Origin: Microbispora sp. ZYX-F-249
Lineage (GTDB): Bacteria; Actinomycetota; Actinomycetes; Streptosporangiales; Streptosporangiaceae
NCBI RefSeq assembly: GCF_039649665.1
Contig: NZ_JBDJAW010000002.1
Span: forward strand, 62,001 to 126,000
Direction of reading: 5' to 3'
Length of the DNA: 64,000 nucleotides
The translations under genes and the position numbers were made by a program. A model generated the notes under the pieces. It saw only the letters and a list, made by a program, of their open reading frames with translations. It did no database searches and was not told where the DNA came from. This document shows positions 54,786 through 63,582 of this stretch, piece after piece (the first letter of the stretch is position 1; each line of letters begins with the position of its first letter).

Positions 54786-54879
54786 GCTCAGTGTTTACCG
54801 ACCGCCGCCGATCGGAAGAACCGGCGCACTCTGCCGAAGAATCGCCGTCCTGTCGTCACACCCTGCCCGGACGGATGAC

Positions 54880-55533
54880 TCAGACCGCGCAGGCGCCGTC
54901 GTCGCAGTCCCCGCCCGCCGGCGCCGCCTCCTGGGCCGTACGCGCCTCGACCTCCCGCAGGGCGGCCACGAGCGTCTCGGCGGGCTGCGCGCCCGAGACG
55001 GCGAACTTCTCCTCGAACAGGAACAGCGGGACGGCGCGGACGCCGAGCGCGCGGGCGCGGGCCAGCTCGGCGCGCACCTGCTCGCCGCCCTCCCCGGTGT
55101 CCTCGACGCCGGTCTCGGCGGCGAGCTTCGCCAGCGTGGCGGGGTCGCCGACGTCGAGGCCGTCGGTGAAGTGGGCGCGGAAGAGCCGGTCGGCCATGTC
55201 CCCGTCCCGCCCCGCGCGCCCGGCCAGCCAGATGAGCCGGTGCGCCTCCAGCGTGTTGGCCGCGACCGCCCGGTCGAAGCGGAGCTCCAGCCCGTCCTGC
55301 GCGGCCACACCCGTGACGTGACCGGTCATCTGGGCCACCCGGTCGGCGCCGCCGAACTTGTGCTCCAGCGCGCGCAGCAGCGGCTCACCGCCGGAGACGC
55401 CGTCCGGGTCGAGCTGGAACGGCCGGTGGACGACCTCGACGTCCCCGTCGAAGGCCCGGACGGCCTGCCGGAGCCGGTGGTGGCCGATGTAGCACCAGGG
55501 ACACACGACATCGGAGAAGATCTCTACTTTCAC
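54880..55533 (-). CDS. DsbA/FrnE-like thioredoxin-fold oxidoreductase
   Basis: 217 residues from GTG 55533 (an ATG four codons earlier is possible). KVEIFSDVVCPWCYIGHHR has the CxxC of the FrnE/2-hydroxychromene-carboxylate isomerase-like group; VRAVPLFLFEEKFAVSGAQP carries the cis-Pro. It lacks a signal peptide, so it is a cytoplasmic thiol-disulfide or redox enzyme. The C-terminal tail has two more Cys (GGDCDDGACAV). Monocistronic between the hyuA promoter and CoxG. Confidence 0.88.
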   Translation of the reverse strand: MKVEIFSDVVCPWCYIGHHRLRQAVRAFDGDVEVVHRPFQLDPDGVSGGEPLLRALEHKFGGADRVAQMTGHVTGVAAQDGLELRFDRAVAANTLEAHRLIWLAGRAGRDGDMADRLFRAHFTDGLDVGDPATLAKLAAETGVEDTGEGGEQVRAELARARALGVRAVPLFLFEEKFAVSGAQPAETLVAALREVEARTAQEAAPAGGDCDDGACAV

Positions 55534-55579
55534 GCCATGTCCCAACCGGCGGCACCGGCCGCCGATTCCCCGGCCGCGG

Positions 55580-56293
55580 CTATCGCCGGCGGCTCTGGCG
55601 TCCCAGGAGCCAGCCGATGACGGCGCTGCCGAGCGCGACCCCGGCGCCGGTCCCGAACGCCGCGAGCATCGTCCAGGCGGGCACCCCCTGACGGGGCGCG
55701 GCCGGAGCCTCGCGGGTGAACACCCGCGGCGCGGACTCCCCTGTGACGGGCGCCACCACGGGCGCCACCACGGGCGCGGTCACGGGCGCGGTCACGGGCG
55801 CGGTCACGGCGTCAGCGGACTCGGCGGGGACGGCGGGGACGGCGGGGACGGCGGGGACGGACAGCAGGTGCCGCTCGACGGCGGCGAAGAACTCGCCTGC
55901 GGTCTTCTTGGCGACCGAGGCGAGCATCCGCTGCCCCACCCCGCCGATCATGCCGCCGACCACGGCCTCGGCGTCGTAGTCGATGCGGGTGCCGCCCCCC
56001 GCGTCGCTGAGCCGTACGGCCACGGTCGCCTCGACGGTGCCGGGGGCGCCCTGCCCGCGCGCGCCGAGCGTGAACCGGTCCGGCTCCTCCTGGTCGCGCA
56101 GCGCGACCTCGCCCTGGTAGACGCCCTTGATCGAGGCGACCCCCGCGGTCACCGTCATCGCGTACACGTTCTCGCCTGTCGTCTCCAGGCGCTCGCAGCC
56201 GGGGATCGTCCGCACCAGGACACCGGGGTCCTGGAGGGCGTCCCAGACCCGCTTGCGCTCCGCCGCGACCAGCGCGCTGCCCGAGACCTTCAT
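55580..56293 (-). CDS. CoxG-like SRPBCC protein with C-terminal membrane anchor
   Basis: 237 residues. KVSGSALVAAERKRVWDALQ, PGVLVRTIPGCERLE, and RIDYDAEAVVGGMIGGVG are the CoxG (carbon-monoxide dehydrogenase subunit G) type of SRPBCC domain, which anchors or matures molybdenum hydroxylases at the membrane. A Pro/Ala/Val repeat linker (about 147-185: VPAVPAVPAVPA, then TAPVTAPVTAPV) leads to a final hydrophobic segment (WTMLAAFGTGAGVALGSAVI) and an Arg tail. A molybdenum hydroxylase operon lies 5 kb away on the same strand, possibly its partner. Confidence 0.85.
   Translation of the reverse strand: MKVSGSALVAAERKRVWDALQDPGVLVRTIPGCERLETTGENVYAMTVTAGVASIKGVYQGEVALRDQEEPDRFTLGARGQGAPGTVEATVAVRLSDAGGGTRIDYDAEAVVGGMIGGVGQRMLASVAKKTAGEFFAAVERHLLSVPAVPAVPAVPAESADAVTAPVTAPVTAPVVAPVVAPVTGESAPRVFTREAPAAPRQGVPAWTMLAAFGTGAGVALGSAVIGWLLGRQSRRR
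55744..55860. repeat. Intragenic short tandem repeats in the CoxG linker
   Basis: Several tandem copies of 12- to 15-base units (CGGGCGCCACCA, CGGGCGCGGTCA, then GGCGGGGAC repeated four times). They code for the TAPV and VPA linker repeats, so length may vary between strains without a frame change. Confidence 0.8.
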
Positions 56294-56412
56294 GGGCCAC
56301 CTCCGATGCCGAGCACCCTAGAAAATCACCTGTCCGGCGAGAACGGCAAGATCTGCCCCGGCACGGCGCGGCGGTCGTGCAGAGTTCACATGCCGCCGCG
56401 ACGCCGGCGGGT

Positions 56413-56985
56413 CTACCGGGACGCCGCGGCCGCTTCGGTGGGCGCGGAGGAGGGCTTGGAGGAGGGCTTGGAGGAGGGCGCGGAGGAGGGCATGGCGGGC
56501 TGGGACCGCGCGACCTCGCGGCAGGTGTTGCGGGTGACCACCGCCAGCAGCGAGCGGAGCGTCTCCACCTCCTCCGGCGTCAGGCCGTCGGACATCCGGC
56601 GGTGGAGCTCCTCCTCGACCCGGCGGATCTCGGGACGCAGTGCGTCGCCCTTCGGCGTCGTGCTCACCACGCTGACCCGCCGGTTGGCGGGCGACGGCGC
56701 GCGGCTCACGAGCCCGCTGCGCTCCAGCCGCTGCAGGCTCTTGGTCATCGTGGACATGTCGATGCCCAGCGCGGCGGCGAGCTTGTTCTGGGACATCGGG
56801 CCGTTCTCCCACAGCGTGCCGAGCACCCGGTCCTGCCCGGGATAGAGGCCGATCTCCGCGAGCATGGCGGCGAGCAGGACCCGGTGGCCCAGGGCCGCCT
56901 GCGCCATCAGGCAGCTCAGGCTGTCGGAGCCCTCACCTTGCGGCACCCCGCACGCCCCCGCGTCGCCGGTCAGCGCATCCATCAT
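56413..56985 (-). CDS. MarR-family regulator
   Basis: 190 residues from ATG 56985 (AGGAGG 6 bases upstream). The winged helix is clear: LYPGQDRVLGTLWENGPMSQ, NKLAAALGIDMSTMTKSLQR, LVSRAPSPANRRVSV. The tail carries a Ser/Pro/Lys repeat (SSAPSSKPSSKPSSAP). It is divergent from an ene-reductase gene and the shared gap holds repeated TTGGTCGGCCAA-like sites, so it most likely represses both until a redox or electrophile signal relieves it. There is no Cys in the position of classical OhrR sensors that I can see. Confidence 0.9.
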   Translation of the reverse strand: MMDALTGDAGACGVPQGEGSDSLSCLMAQAALGHRVLLAAMLAEIGLYPGQDRVLGTLWENGPMSQNKLAAALGIDMSTMTKSLQRLERSGLVSRAPSPANRRVSVVSTTPKGDALRPEIRRVEEELHRRMSDGLTPEEVETLRSLLAVVTRNTCREVARSQPAMPSSAPSSKPSSKPSSAPTEAAAASR

Positions 56986-57017
56986 CACGCCCCCTCCTCC
57001 GCGTTCAGCCTACCCGC

Positions 57018-57076
57018 TTGCATATTGGTCGGCCAAGTTGTATTACTTTCGTTGGCCGACCAAGTTTGCCGACCAA
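57018..57076 (+). promoter_or_regulatory. Ene-reductase promoter with three MarR operators
   Basis: TTGCAT (57018-57023), a 17-base gap and TATTAC (57041-57046). TTGGTCGGCCAA (57025-57036) lies in the gap, its inverted form TTGGCCGACCAA (57052-57063) covers the transcription start, and a third related site TTTGCCGACCAA follows at 57065-57076. Binding would block RNA polymerase directly. Confidence 0.75.
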
Positions 57077-57113
57077 GTTGGCTGGCCACATGATGACGCG
57101 AAAGGACACGATC

Positions 57114-58190
57114 ATGCCGTTCACCTCCTTCGAGCTGGGCTCCCTCCGTCTGCCGAATCGCCTCGTCATGGCGCCCATGACGCGGTCACGCTCGTACGTC
57201 GCCGGAATCCCCTCTCCGCTCACCGCGCTCTACTACGCCCAGCGCGCCTCGGCCGGGCTGATCATCACCGAGGGCGTCCAGCCGAGCCCCGCCGGGCAGG
57301 GCTACATGGACACGCCGGGGCTGCACACCGACGAGCAGGTGGCGGGGTGGCGCGAGGTGACCGACGCCGTCCACGCGGCGGGCGGCAGGATCGTCGCCCA
57401 GCTCATGCACGCGGGCGGGGCCGGCCATCCCGCCAACACCGGCAGGCTTCCCGTCGCCCCCTCGGCCGTACGGATCGGGGGGCAGATCTTCACGCCGTCC
57501 GGTCTCCAGGACACGCCGGTGCCGGTCGCGTTGTCCACCGCCGAAGTTGAGGCCACGGTCCGCGACTTCGCCGCCGCCGCGCGGCGCGCGGTGGACGCCG
57601 GGTTCGACGGGGTCGAGCTCCACGGTGCCAACGGCTACCTCGTCCACCAGTTCCTGTCCCGGAACGCCAACCTGCGCGACGACCGCTACGGGGGGACGGT
57701 GTCCGGCCGCATCCGGTTCGCGGTGGAGACCGCCCGGGCCGTGGCGGCGGAGATCGGCCCCGAGCGGGTGGGCATCCGCCTGTCCCCCCGCAACGGCGCC
57801 CAGGGACTGGCCGAGGACGACGCGGACGAGCTCTACCCCGTGCTGGTGTCCGCGCTCGCCGATCTCGACCTGGTCTATCTGCACCTGGTGGCGACCGGCG
57901 GCGACGAGCTCAACGCGCGGATCCGCGACCTGTGGCCGAACGCCCTCGTCGTCAACGATCCCGCGGCCACCGACCCGGCGTCCGCCGCGGAGCGGCTGCT
58001 GGACTGGGGCGCCGACCTGGTCGCGCTGGGCAAGTCCTTCCTGGCCAACCCCGACCTGCCGCTGCGCCTGCGGGTCGGCGCGCCGCTCAACGAGGCGGAT
58101 CTGAGCACGGCCTTCGGCGGCGACCACCGCGGCTACACCGACTACCCGACGCTCGCCCTGCACCCTGCCGCCCACCCTGCCGCGGCGTAG
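57114..58190 (+). CDS. Old yellow enzyme-family ene-reductase
   Basis: 358 residues from ATG 57114 (AAAGGA upstream; an ATG 24 bases earlier is possible). TIM-barrel flavoprotein with LPNRLVMAPMTRSR, GGRIVAQLMHAGGAG, HGAN (His170/Asn173 of the active site) and GYLVHQFLSRNANLRDDRYG. It reduces activated C=C bonds (enals, maleimides, nitro-esters) with NADPH using FMN; the physiological role is electrophile detoxification. Divergent MarR and three operators indicate inducible expression. A perfect 17-bp terminator hairpin follows. Confidence 0.92.
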   Translation: MPFTSFELGSLRLPNRLVMAPMTRSRSYVAGIPSPLTALYYAQRASAGLIITEGVQPSPAGQGYMDTPGLHTDEQVAGWREVTDAVHAAGGRIVAQLMHAGGAGHPANTGRLPVAPSAVRIGGQIFTPSGLQDTPVPVALSTAEVEATVRDFAAAARRAVDAGFDGVELHGANGYLVHQFLSRNANLRDDRYGGTVSGRIRFAVETARAVAAEIGPERVGIRLSPRNGAQGLAEDDADELYPVLVSALADLDLVYLHLVATGGDELNARIRDLWPNALVVNDPAATDPASAAERLLDWGADLVALGKSFLANPDLPLRLRVGAPLNEADLSTAFGGDHRGYTDYPTLALHPAAHPAAA

Positions 58191-58204
58191 CCGGCACACA
58201 CGAC

Positions 58205-58241
58205 GCGAAGACCTCCGGTTCGGCGAACCGGAGGTCTTCGC
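58205..58241 (+). terminator. Strong hairpin terminator after the ene-reductase gene
   Basis: A perfect 17-bp stem (58205-58221 and 58225-58241) with GGC loop, 14 bases after the stop codon. The rest of the gap up to 58510 shows no gene. Confidence 0.85.
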
Positions 58242-58517
58242 CGTTCCCGCGTCCCGCCTCCCCGCGGGTCTCAACCGCGCGGCGTACGGGCGAATCAGCC
58301 GCGCGGCGGACGCGCCGCATGCCGGTGTTCGCCCATTCTTGATCCCGTGCCTCCCCAGGAGGCGCTCCCGGCGGGACGGGACCCGTGTCCCTGGCGGCCG
58401 GGACCATCCGGCCGCAATCGTCGGTACTGCAAGAAACGGGGTTCCGGCCCTCGCGACGCGGAGTCCGGGCGGCACTCCGCCGGCTGTGACGAAGATCGCA
58501 CGCCGCAGAGCCCTAAT

Positions 58518-58566
58518 GCTCTACAGCTTGTAGTACTACTTGTTATAGGACTACGGGCCGTAGAGC
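58518..58566. promoter_or_regulatory. Nested palindromes upstream of cydA
   Basis: A compact regulatory region 18-66 bases before the cydA start holds CTACA-GCT-TGTAG (58521-58533), CTACG-GGC-CGTAG (58551-58563) and an outer GCTCTAC / GTAGAGC pair. They differ from the TTGTG-type Rex operator expected at cyd genes. Unusually AT-rich for the window, so probably the promoter. Confidence 0.5.
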
Positions 58567-58583
58567 TCCGGTGTGAGGGAGAC

Positions 58584-60053
58584 ATGGACGCGCTTGACCT
58601 GGCACGGTGGCAGTTCGGGGTGACCACCGTGTACCACTTTCTCTTCGTACCCCTGACGATCGGACTGGGCGTCTACGTCGCCGGACTCCAGACCGCCTGG
58701 CTGCGTACGGGCAAGGAGCACTACCTCAGGCTGACGAAGTTCTTCGGCAAGCTCTTTCTGATCAACTTCGCCATGGGCGTCGTCACCGGCATCGTCCAGG
58801 AGTTCCAGTTCGGGATGAACTGGAGCGAGTACTCGACCTTCGTCGGCGACGTGTTCGGCGCGCCGCTGGCGCTGGAGGCGCTGCTCGCGTTCTTCCTGGA
58901 GTCGACGTTCCTCGGGTTGTGGATCTTCGGCTGGGACCGCCTGCCCAAGCGGATCCACCTCGCCTGCCTGTGGGCCGCCGTCATCGGGTCCAACCTGTCG
59001 GCGTACTTCATCCTCGCGGCCAACGCCTGGATGAAGCACCCGGTCGGCTACGAGGTCGTGGACGGCAGGGCCAGGATGACCGACCTGTGGGCGGTGCTGA
59101 CCAACTCTACGGCCCTCGCCCAGGTGCCCCACGTGGTCGCCGCCTCGTTCGTCGTCGCGGGCGGGTTCGTCATCGCCGTCGCGGGCTACCGCATCCTGCG
59201 CGAGCGCGGCGCCGGCCTGATGCCCGGCCGCGGGAACGCCCGGGCCGTCCGGGACGCGACCGTGCCCATGCGCCGCCTGCCGGACATGTGGCGGACCAGC
59301 CTGCGCGCCGCGCTCGTCATGACGGCGATCGCGGGTGCCGTCGTCGCCGGCAGCGGCGACCTGTCCGGCCAGCTGCTGCGTGAGCAGCAGCCGATGAAGC
59401 TCGCCGCGGCGGAGGGCCTGCGCCACGACACCGCCGGCGCGCCGTTCTCGATCGCGCCCGGCGTCGAGGTGCCCGGCCTGCTCAGCCTGCTCGCGGCGCA
59501 CGACCCCGGCGCGACCGTCCAGGGCGTCGACGACATCCAGGCGCGGTACGAGAAGACCTTCGGGCCGGCCGACTACACCCCGAACCTGCCGGTCGTCTTC
59601 TGGTCCTTCCGTGTGATGATCGGCTTCGGCATGGCCACGGTGGGCCTGTCCGTGCTCGGCCTGTGGCTGACCCGGCGGCCCCGGCGCCGGCAGGGCGGCA
59701 CCGCGAAGCCGGTGCCCGCCTGGTTCGCCCGCCTCTGCGTCCTGGCGCTCCCGCTGCCCACCATGGCGATCGTCGCCGGCTGGCTGCTCAGCGAGATCGG
59801 CCGTCAGCCGTGGACCGTCCAGGGCGAGCTCATGACCGCCGCCAGCGTCTCGCCCGGCGTCTCGCTCGGCGAGGTCGCGATCACCCTGGCCGTCTTCACG
59901 GTCCTGTACGGCGTGCTGGCCCTGGCCGAGGGCGTGCTGCTGGTGCGGCACGTCAAGGCGGGCCCGGAGCTGCCTCCGGCCGAGACCGCGCCCGCCGGCG
60001 CCGTTCCGGACCGGTCCGACGAGGCGCGGCTCATGCCGACGCTCATGTACTGA
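58584..60053 (+). CDS. cydA: Cytochrome bd ubiquinol oxidase subunit I
   Basis: 489 residues from ATG 58584 (AGGGAG upstream). RWQFGVTTVYHFLFVPLTIG with the heme ligand His, EFQFGMNWSEYSTFVGDVFG, LEALLAFFLESTFLGLWIFG and GWLLSEIGRQPWTVQGEL are all diagnostic. The Q-loop is of the short type. It accepts electrons from a quinol (menaquinol in actinomycetes) and reduces oxygen to water with high affinity, adding redox energy without proton pumping. cydB follows after 11 bases; the assembly exporter cydDC is not in the window. Confidence 0.95.
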   Translation: MDALDLARWQFGVTTVYHFLFVPLTIGLGVYVAGLQTAWLRTGKEHYLRLTKFFGKLFLINFAMGVVTGIVQEFQFGMNWSEYSTFVGDVFGAPLALEALLAFFLESTFLGLWIFGWDRLPKRIHLACLWAAVIGSNLSAYFILAANAWMKHPVGYEVVDGRARMTDLWAVLTNSTALAQVPHVVAASFVVAGGFVIAVAGYRILRERGAGLMPGRGNARAVRDATVPMRRLPDMWRTSLRAALVMTAIAGAVVAGSGDLSGQLLREQQPMKLAAAEGLRHDTAGAPFSIAPGVEVPGLLSLLAAHDPGATVQGVDDIQARYEKTFGPADYTPNLPVVFWSFRVMIGFGMATVGLSVLGLWLTRRPRRRQGGTAKPVPAWFARLCVLALPLPTMAIVAGWLLSEIGRQPWTVQGELMTAASVSPGVSLGEVAITLAVFTVLYGVLALAEGVLLVRHVKAGPELPPAETAPAGAVPDRSDEARLMPTLMY

Positions 60054-60064
60054 GGAGTCACGAG

Positions 60065-60976
60065 ATGACGACCTTCTGGTTCATCGTGATCGCGTTCCTC
60101 TGGACGGGCTACTTCGTCCTGGAGGGGTTCGACTTCGGCGTGGGCGCGCTGCTGCCGCTGCTGTCGCGCTCGGAGACCGACCGCAAGCAGGTGCTGGGCA
60201 CCATCGGCCCGGTCTGGGACGGCAACGAGGTGTGGCTGATCACCGCGATCGGGGCGATGTTCGCCGCCTTCCCGGCGTGGTACTCGGGCCTGCTGAGCGG
60301 CTTCTACCTGGCGGTCTTCCTCGTCATCGCCGGTCTGATCGTCCGCGGGGTGGGCCTGGAGTGGCGGGGGAAGGTCCACTCCCGGCGCGAGGTCGCGCTG
60401 TGCGACGCCGGGATCGTCACCGGCAGCGTGCTGCCGGCGTTCCTGTGGGGCGCGATCTTCGGCAACCTGCTGTTCGGCACGGCGCTGGCGACCGTGCTCG
60501 GCGGGGCCCTGTCGCTGTCGGTGGCCGTGCTGCACGGCGCGGTGTTCGTCGCGCTCAAGACGACCGGCGCGGTCCGCGCCCGCGCCCGCCGCGCCGCGCT
60601 GCTCGCGGCCGTGGGCGCGGTGCCGGTCGCGATCGGCACGCTGCCGTCCGTGCCCGGCAAGGGGCCGATGTGGACGCTGGGGACGGCCCTGCTCGCCGCG
60701 TCGGCGCTGGCGGCCGGGGTGACGCTGGTGTGGGGCCGCCGGGAGGGCTGGGCCTTCACCGCGACCGCCACGTCGATCGCCGCGACGACGGCCACCGTCT
60801 TCGGCGTGCTGTGGTCGGCCCCGCTGCCCGGGCTCACGCTGGCCGAGGCGGCCTCGGCGCCGTACACGCTGACCGTCCTCACCTGGATCGGCCTGCTCGC
60901 CCTGCCGGGCGTCATCGCCTACCAGGCCTGGACCTACTGGGTCTTCCGCAAGCGCCTCACCGCCCAGGTGTCCTGA
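60065..60976 (+). CDS. cydB: Cytochrome bd ubiquinol oxidase subunit II
   Basis: 303 residues, shorter than the usual 330-380. MTTFWFIVIAFLWTGYFVLE, GFDFGVGALLPLL, GTIGPVWDGNEVWLITAIGAMFAA are the typical start; the middle and C-terminal helices are shortened but present (eight hydrophobic segments). It joins CydA in the oxidase heterodimer. GAGGAG upstream of the ATG lies at the cydA stop, so the two are one operon. Confidence 0.94.
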   Translation: MTTFWFIVIAFLWTGYFVLEGFDFGVGALLPLLSRSETDRKQVLGTIGPVWDGNEVWLITAIGAMFAAFPAWYSGLLSGFYLAVFLVIAGLIVRGVGLEWRGKVHSRREVALCDAGIVTGSVLPAFLWGAIFGNLLFGTALATVLGGALSLSVAVLHGAVFVALKTTGAVRARARRAALLAAVGAVPVAIGTLPSVPGKGPMWTLGTALLAASALAAGVTLVWGRREGWAFTATATSIAATTATVFGVLWSAPLPGLTLAEAASAPYTLTVLTWIGLLALPGVIAYQAWTYWVFRKRLTAQVS

Positions 60977-61017
60977 GGACCGTGCTGGCCCTCCCGGTCT
61001 ACCGGCGGGACGACACG

Positions 61018-61191
61018 ATGGCGAAAGTCATCCATCCGCGCCGTCTCTTCACCGTCCCGGGGACCGGGGTCGCGGACCTCGGAGTGATAGAGACTCTCCA
61101 CGTGGCCAGCCTCACCAAGCCCCACACGAAGATCGATCCAGGCTCCCATGGGGAGCTCGTCTTCCGGGTCGGTCAGATGATCGGGCCATGA
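61018..61191 (+). CDS. Possible small ORF after cydB
   Basis: A 57-codon frame MAKVIHPRRLFTVPGTGVAD to a stop at 61189-61191 (a GTG at 60981 could extend it). Third-position G+C is about 80%, lower than neighbouring genes, and I recognise no family. It may be real, a relic, or chance. Confidence 0.2.
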   Translation: MAKVIHPRRLFTVPGTGVADLGVIETLHVASLTKPHTKIDPGSHGELVFRVGQMIGP

Positions 61192-61197
61192 CGGTGA

Positions 61198-63582
61198 TCA
61201 CCGTTCCAGGCGCAGGTGGTGGAGGTCGGAGGGGGAGATGGGCATCCGGTCGATCGCGATGCCCTCGGCGTCCTCGACCGCGGAGGCGATGACGGCGGAG
61301 ACGGGGATCACCCCGGCCTCCCCCGCGCCCTTGATCCCGAGCGGGTTCAGCGGCGAGGGCGTCTCCAGGTGGGCCGTCTCGATGCGCGGGACCTCCGTGG
61401 CGTACGGCATCAGGAAGTCCATGAACGAGGCGTTCAGCAACTGGCCGTGCTCGTCGTAGACCATCTTCTCGTACAGGGCGCCGCCCACGCCCTGGGCCAC
61501 CCCGCCGTGGATCTGCCCCTCGACGATCATCGGGTTGATCAGCTTCCCGCAGTCGTGGACGACGGCGTACCGCAGGATCCTGATCTCGGCGGTGTCGGGG
61601 TCGGTCTCCACGATCGCCGCGTGCATGCCGGCGGCGAAGGTGGATCTCACCGGCGAGTAGTAGTCGCGGCCCTCCAGCCCGGGCTCCTCCCCCTCGGCCA
61701 CCGGCGGCCGGTCGTCGGAGGCCGGCCCGGCGAACTGCGTGGCCCGCTTGGCCTCCTCGTCGAAGGCGTACCGCAGCGGGTTGGACAGCACGGCGACGGT
61801 CGCCAGCGGGATCGACGCCGACGGCACGCCGGCGACGTGGACCGTCCCGTCGGTGATCTCCAGGTCGCGCGGGTCGGCCTCCAGTGCCTCCGCCGCGATC
61901 CGCAGCGCCTTCTCCCTGACCTTCCGGCAGGCGAGCGCGATCGCGTTGCCGCTCATCACGGCCGCCCGTGAGGCGAAGGTCCCCACGGCGTACCCGAAGC
62001 GCCGGGTGTCGCCGGTGACCACCGACACCTTCTCGATCGGCACGCCGAGCTCGGTGGCGGCGATCTGCGCGAACACCGTCTCGTGCCCCTGCCCCTGGGA
62101 GGTGAGGCCGGTCGAGACGTGCACCCGGCCGTCGGAGGTGACGTGCACGTGCCCGCCCTCGTACGGGCCGACGCCGGTGCCCTCGACGTAGCAGCCGACG
62201 CCGATGCCGATCCTGCGCCCCTCGGCCGCCGCGCGGGCCTTCTCCTGGGCGAAGGAGTCCCAGCCGATCAGCTCCTTGAGCATGCGCAGCGCCTCGGGGT
62301 AGTCGCCGCTGTCGTAGATCAGCGGACGCCCGTCCTGGAACGTCAGGCCCTGGTCGTAGGGGAACTCGTCCGGCTGGATGAAGTTGGCCGCGCGGACCTC
62401 CGTGCGGTCCCTCCCGAGGTACGCGGCGATCTTGTCCATCGTCCGCTCCATGCAGAACACGCCCTGCGGGCGGCCCGCGCCCCGGTAGGGCGTGACCTGC
62501 ACGGTGTTGGTGTAGATCGAGGAGAACTCGACCCGGTAGGCCCCCACCTTGTACGGCCCGAGCAGCTGCGTCGAGGTGATGATCGGCACGATGATCCCGT
62601 ACGGCGTGTAGGCGCCGTGGTCGTGCAGGATCTCCACCTCCAGGCCGAGGACGCGCCCGTCGTCGTCGAAACCGACCCGCACGTGCTGGACCTGGCCGCG
62701 CTCGTGCGACGACGAGACGAAGTGCTCGCGCCGGTCCTCGGCCCACTTCACCTCGCGGTTCAGCAGCCGGGCCGCCCACGGCACGAGGATCTCCTCGGGC
62801 CACGGGTGGACGATCTTGACACCGAAGCCGCCGCCGACGTCCGGCGCGATGACCTCCACCTTGGGCAGCGGCAGGCCGAGCTTGGCCGCGATCGCCATCC
62901 GCACGCTCGTGGAGGTCTGGGTGGAGGAGTAGACGCGCAGCGAGCCGTCGTCGGCGTCCCAGCGGGCGTACACGCCCTTCCCCTCCAGGGGGGTGCACGC
63001 GCTGCGCTCGACGTCGAGGCGGAACTCCAGCCGGTGCGGGGCCGCCTCGACCGCCTCCCGCGCCGTCACCCCGCCGTGGCCCGGCACCTCCTGGACGAGG
63101 TGCGCGCCGACGTTGCCCGGCACGTCCTCGTGCACGAGGTGGACGCCGCGCACGGCCTCCTCGATGCCCACGACGGGCTTGAGGATCTCGTAGTCGACCC
63201 GGATCAGCGCGCAGGCGTCCTCGGCGAGGTAACGGTCGCGGGCGACGACCATGACGACCGGCTCCCCGACGTGCCGGACGATCTCCCGGGCCAGCGGGTG
63301 GGCCGTACGGCCGTGGGTGAGCGCGGGGTGCGGGATCAGCAGCGGCAGCGGCTCGGCCAGCGCGCCCGGCAGGTCCTCCCAGGTGTAGATCGCCACCAGG
63401 CCCTCGACGTCGAGGGCGGCCGACACGTCGACGTCGAGGATCCGCGCGTGGGCGTGCGGCGACCTGACGAAGGCGGCGGCCAGCGCGCCCCGGCCCAGGT
63501 CGTCGAGGTAGCGCCCCCGCCCGGTAATCAACCGGGCGTCCTCGCGCCGCCGGACCGGCTCGCCGAACAGCTTCGTCGTCAT
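61198..63582 (-). CDS. Molybdenum hydroxylase, large (Mo-cofactor) subunit of the xanthine dehydrogenase family
   Basis: 794 residues from ATG 63582, which overlaps the stop of the small subunit (ATGA). VRRREDARLITGRGRYLDDL, PDVGGGFGVKI, and the catalytic Glu755 in IKGAGEAGVIP. The molybdopterin loop reads PYRGAGRPQGVF, the form-II/aldehyde-oxidase type, not the AYRCSFR of true CO dehydrogenase, so it is not expected to oxidise CO. A hydroxylase of an N-heterocycle or aldehyde is likely. FAD subunit is not yet seen; it may lie beyond the right edge. Confidence 0.92.
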   Translation of the reverse strand: MTTKLFGEPVRRREDARLITGRGRYLDDLGRGALAAAFVRSPHAHARILDVDVSAALDVEGLVAIYTWEDLPGALAEPLPLLIPHPALTHGRTAHPLAREIVRHVGEPVVMVVARDRYLAEDACALIRVDYEILKPVVGIEEAVRGVHLVHEDVPGNVGAHLVQEVPGHGGVTAREAVEAAPHRLEFRLDVERSACTPLEGKGVYARWDADDGSLRVYSSTQTSTSVRMAIAAKLGLPLPKVEVIAPDVGGGFGVKIVHPWPEEILVPWAARLLNREVKWAEDRREHFVSSSHERGQVQHVRVGFDDDGRVLGLEVEILHDHGAYTPYGIIVPIITSTQLLGPYKVGAYRVEFSSIYTNTVQVTPYRGAGRPQGVFCMERTMDKIAAYLGRDRTEVRAANFIQPDEFPYDQGLTFQDGRPLIYDSGDYPEALRMLKELIGWDSFAQEKARAAAEGRRIGIGVGCYVEGTGVGPYEGGHVHVTSDGRVHVSTGLTSQGQGHETVFAQIAATELGVPIEKVSVVTGDTRRFGYAVGTFASRAAVMSGNAIALACRKVREKALRIAAEALEADPRDLEITDGTVHVAGVPSASIPLATVAVLSNPLRYAFDEEAKRATQFAGPASDDRPPVAEGEEPGLEGRDYYSPVRSTFAAGMHAAIVETDPDTAEIRILRYAVVHDCGKLINPMIVEGQIHGGVAQGVGGALYEKMVYDEHGQLLNASFMDFLMPYATEVPRIETAHLETPSPLNPLGIKGAGEAGVIPVSAVIASAVEDAEGIAIDRMPISPSDLHHLRLER

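Noticed and set aside
55744-55860. CRISPR-like or regulatory repeat cluster
   Set aside because: The repeats are in frame inside the CoxG-like gene and encode its linker.
61198-63582. True CO dehydrogenase (CoxL)
   Set aside because: The active-site loop is RGAGR rather than the CO dehydrogenase type with CSFR.
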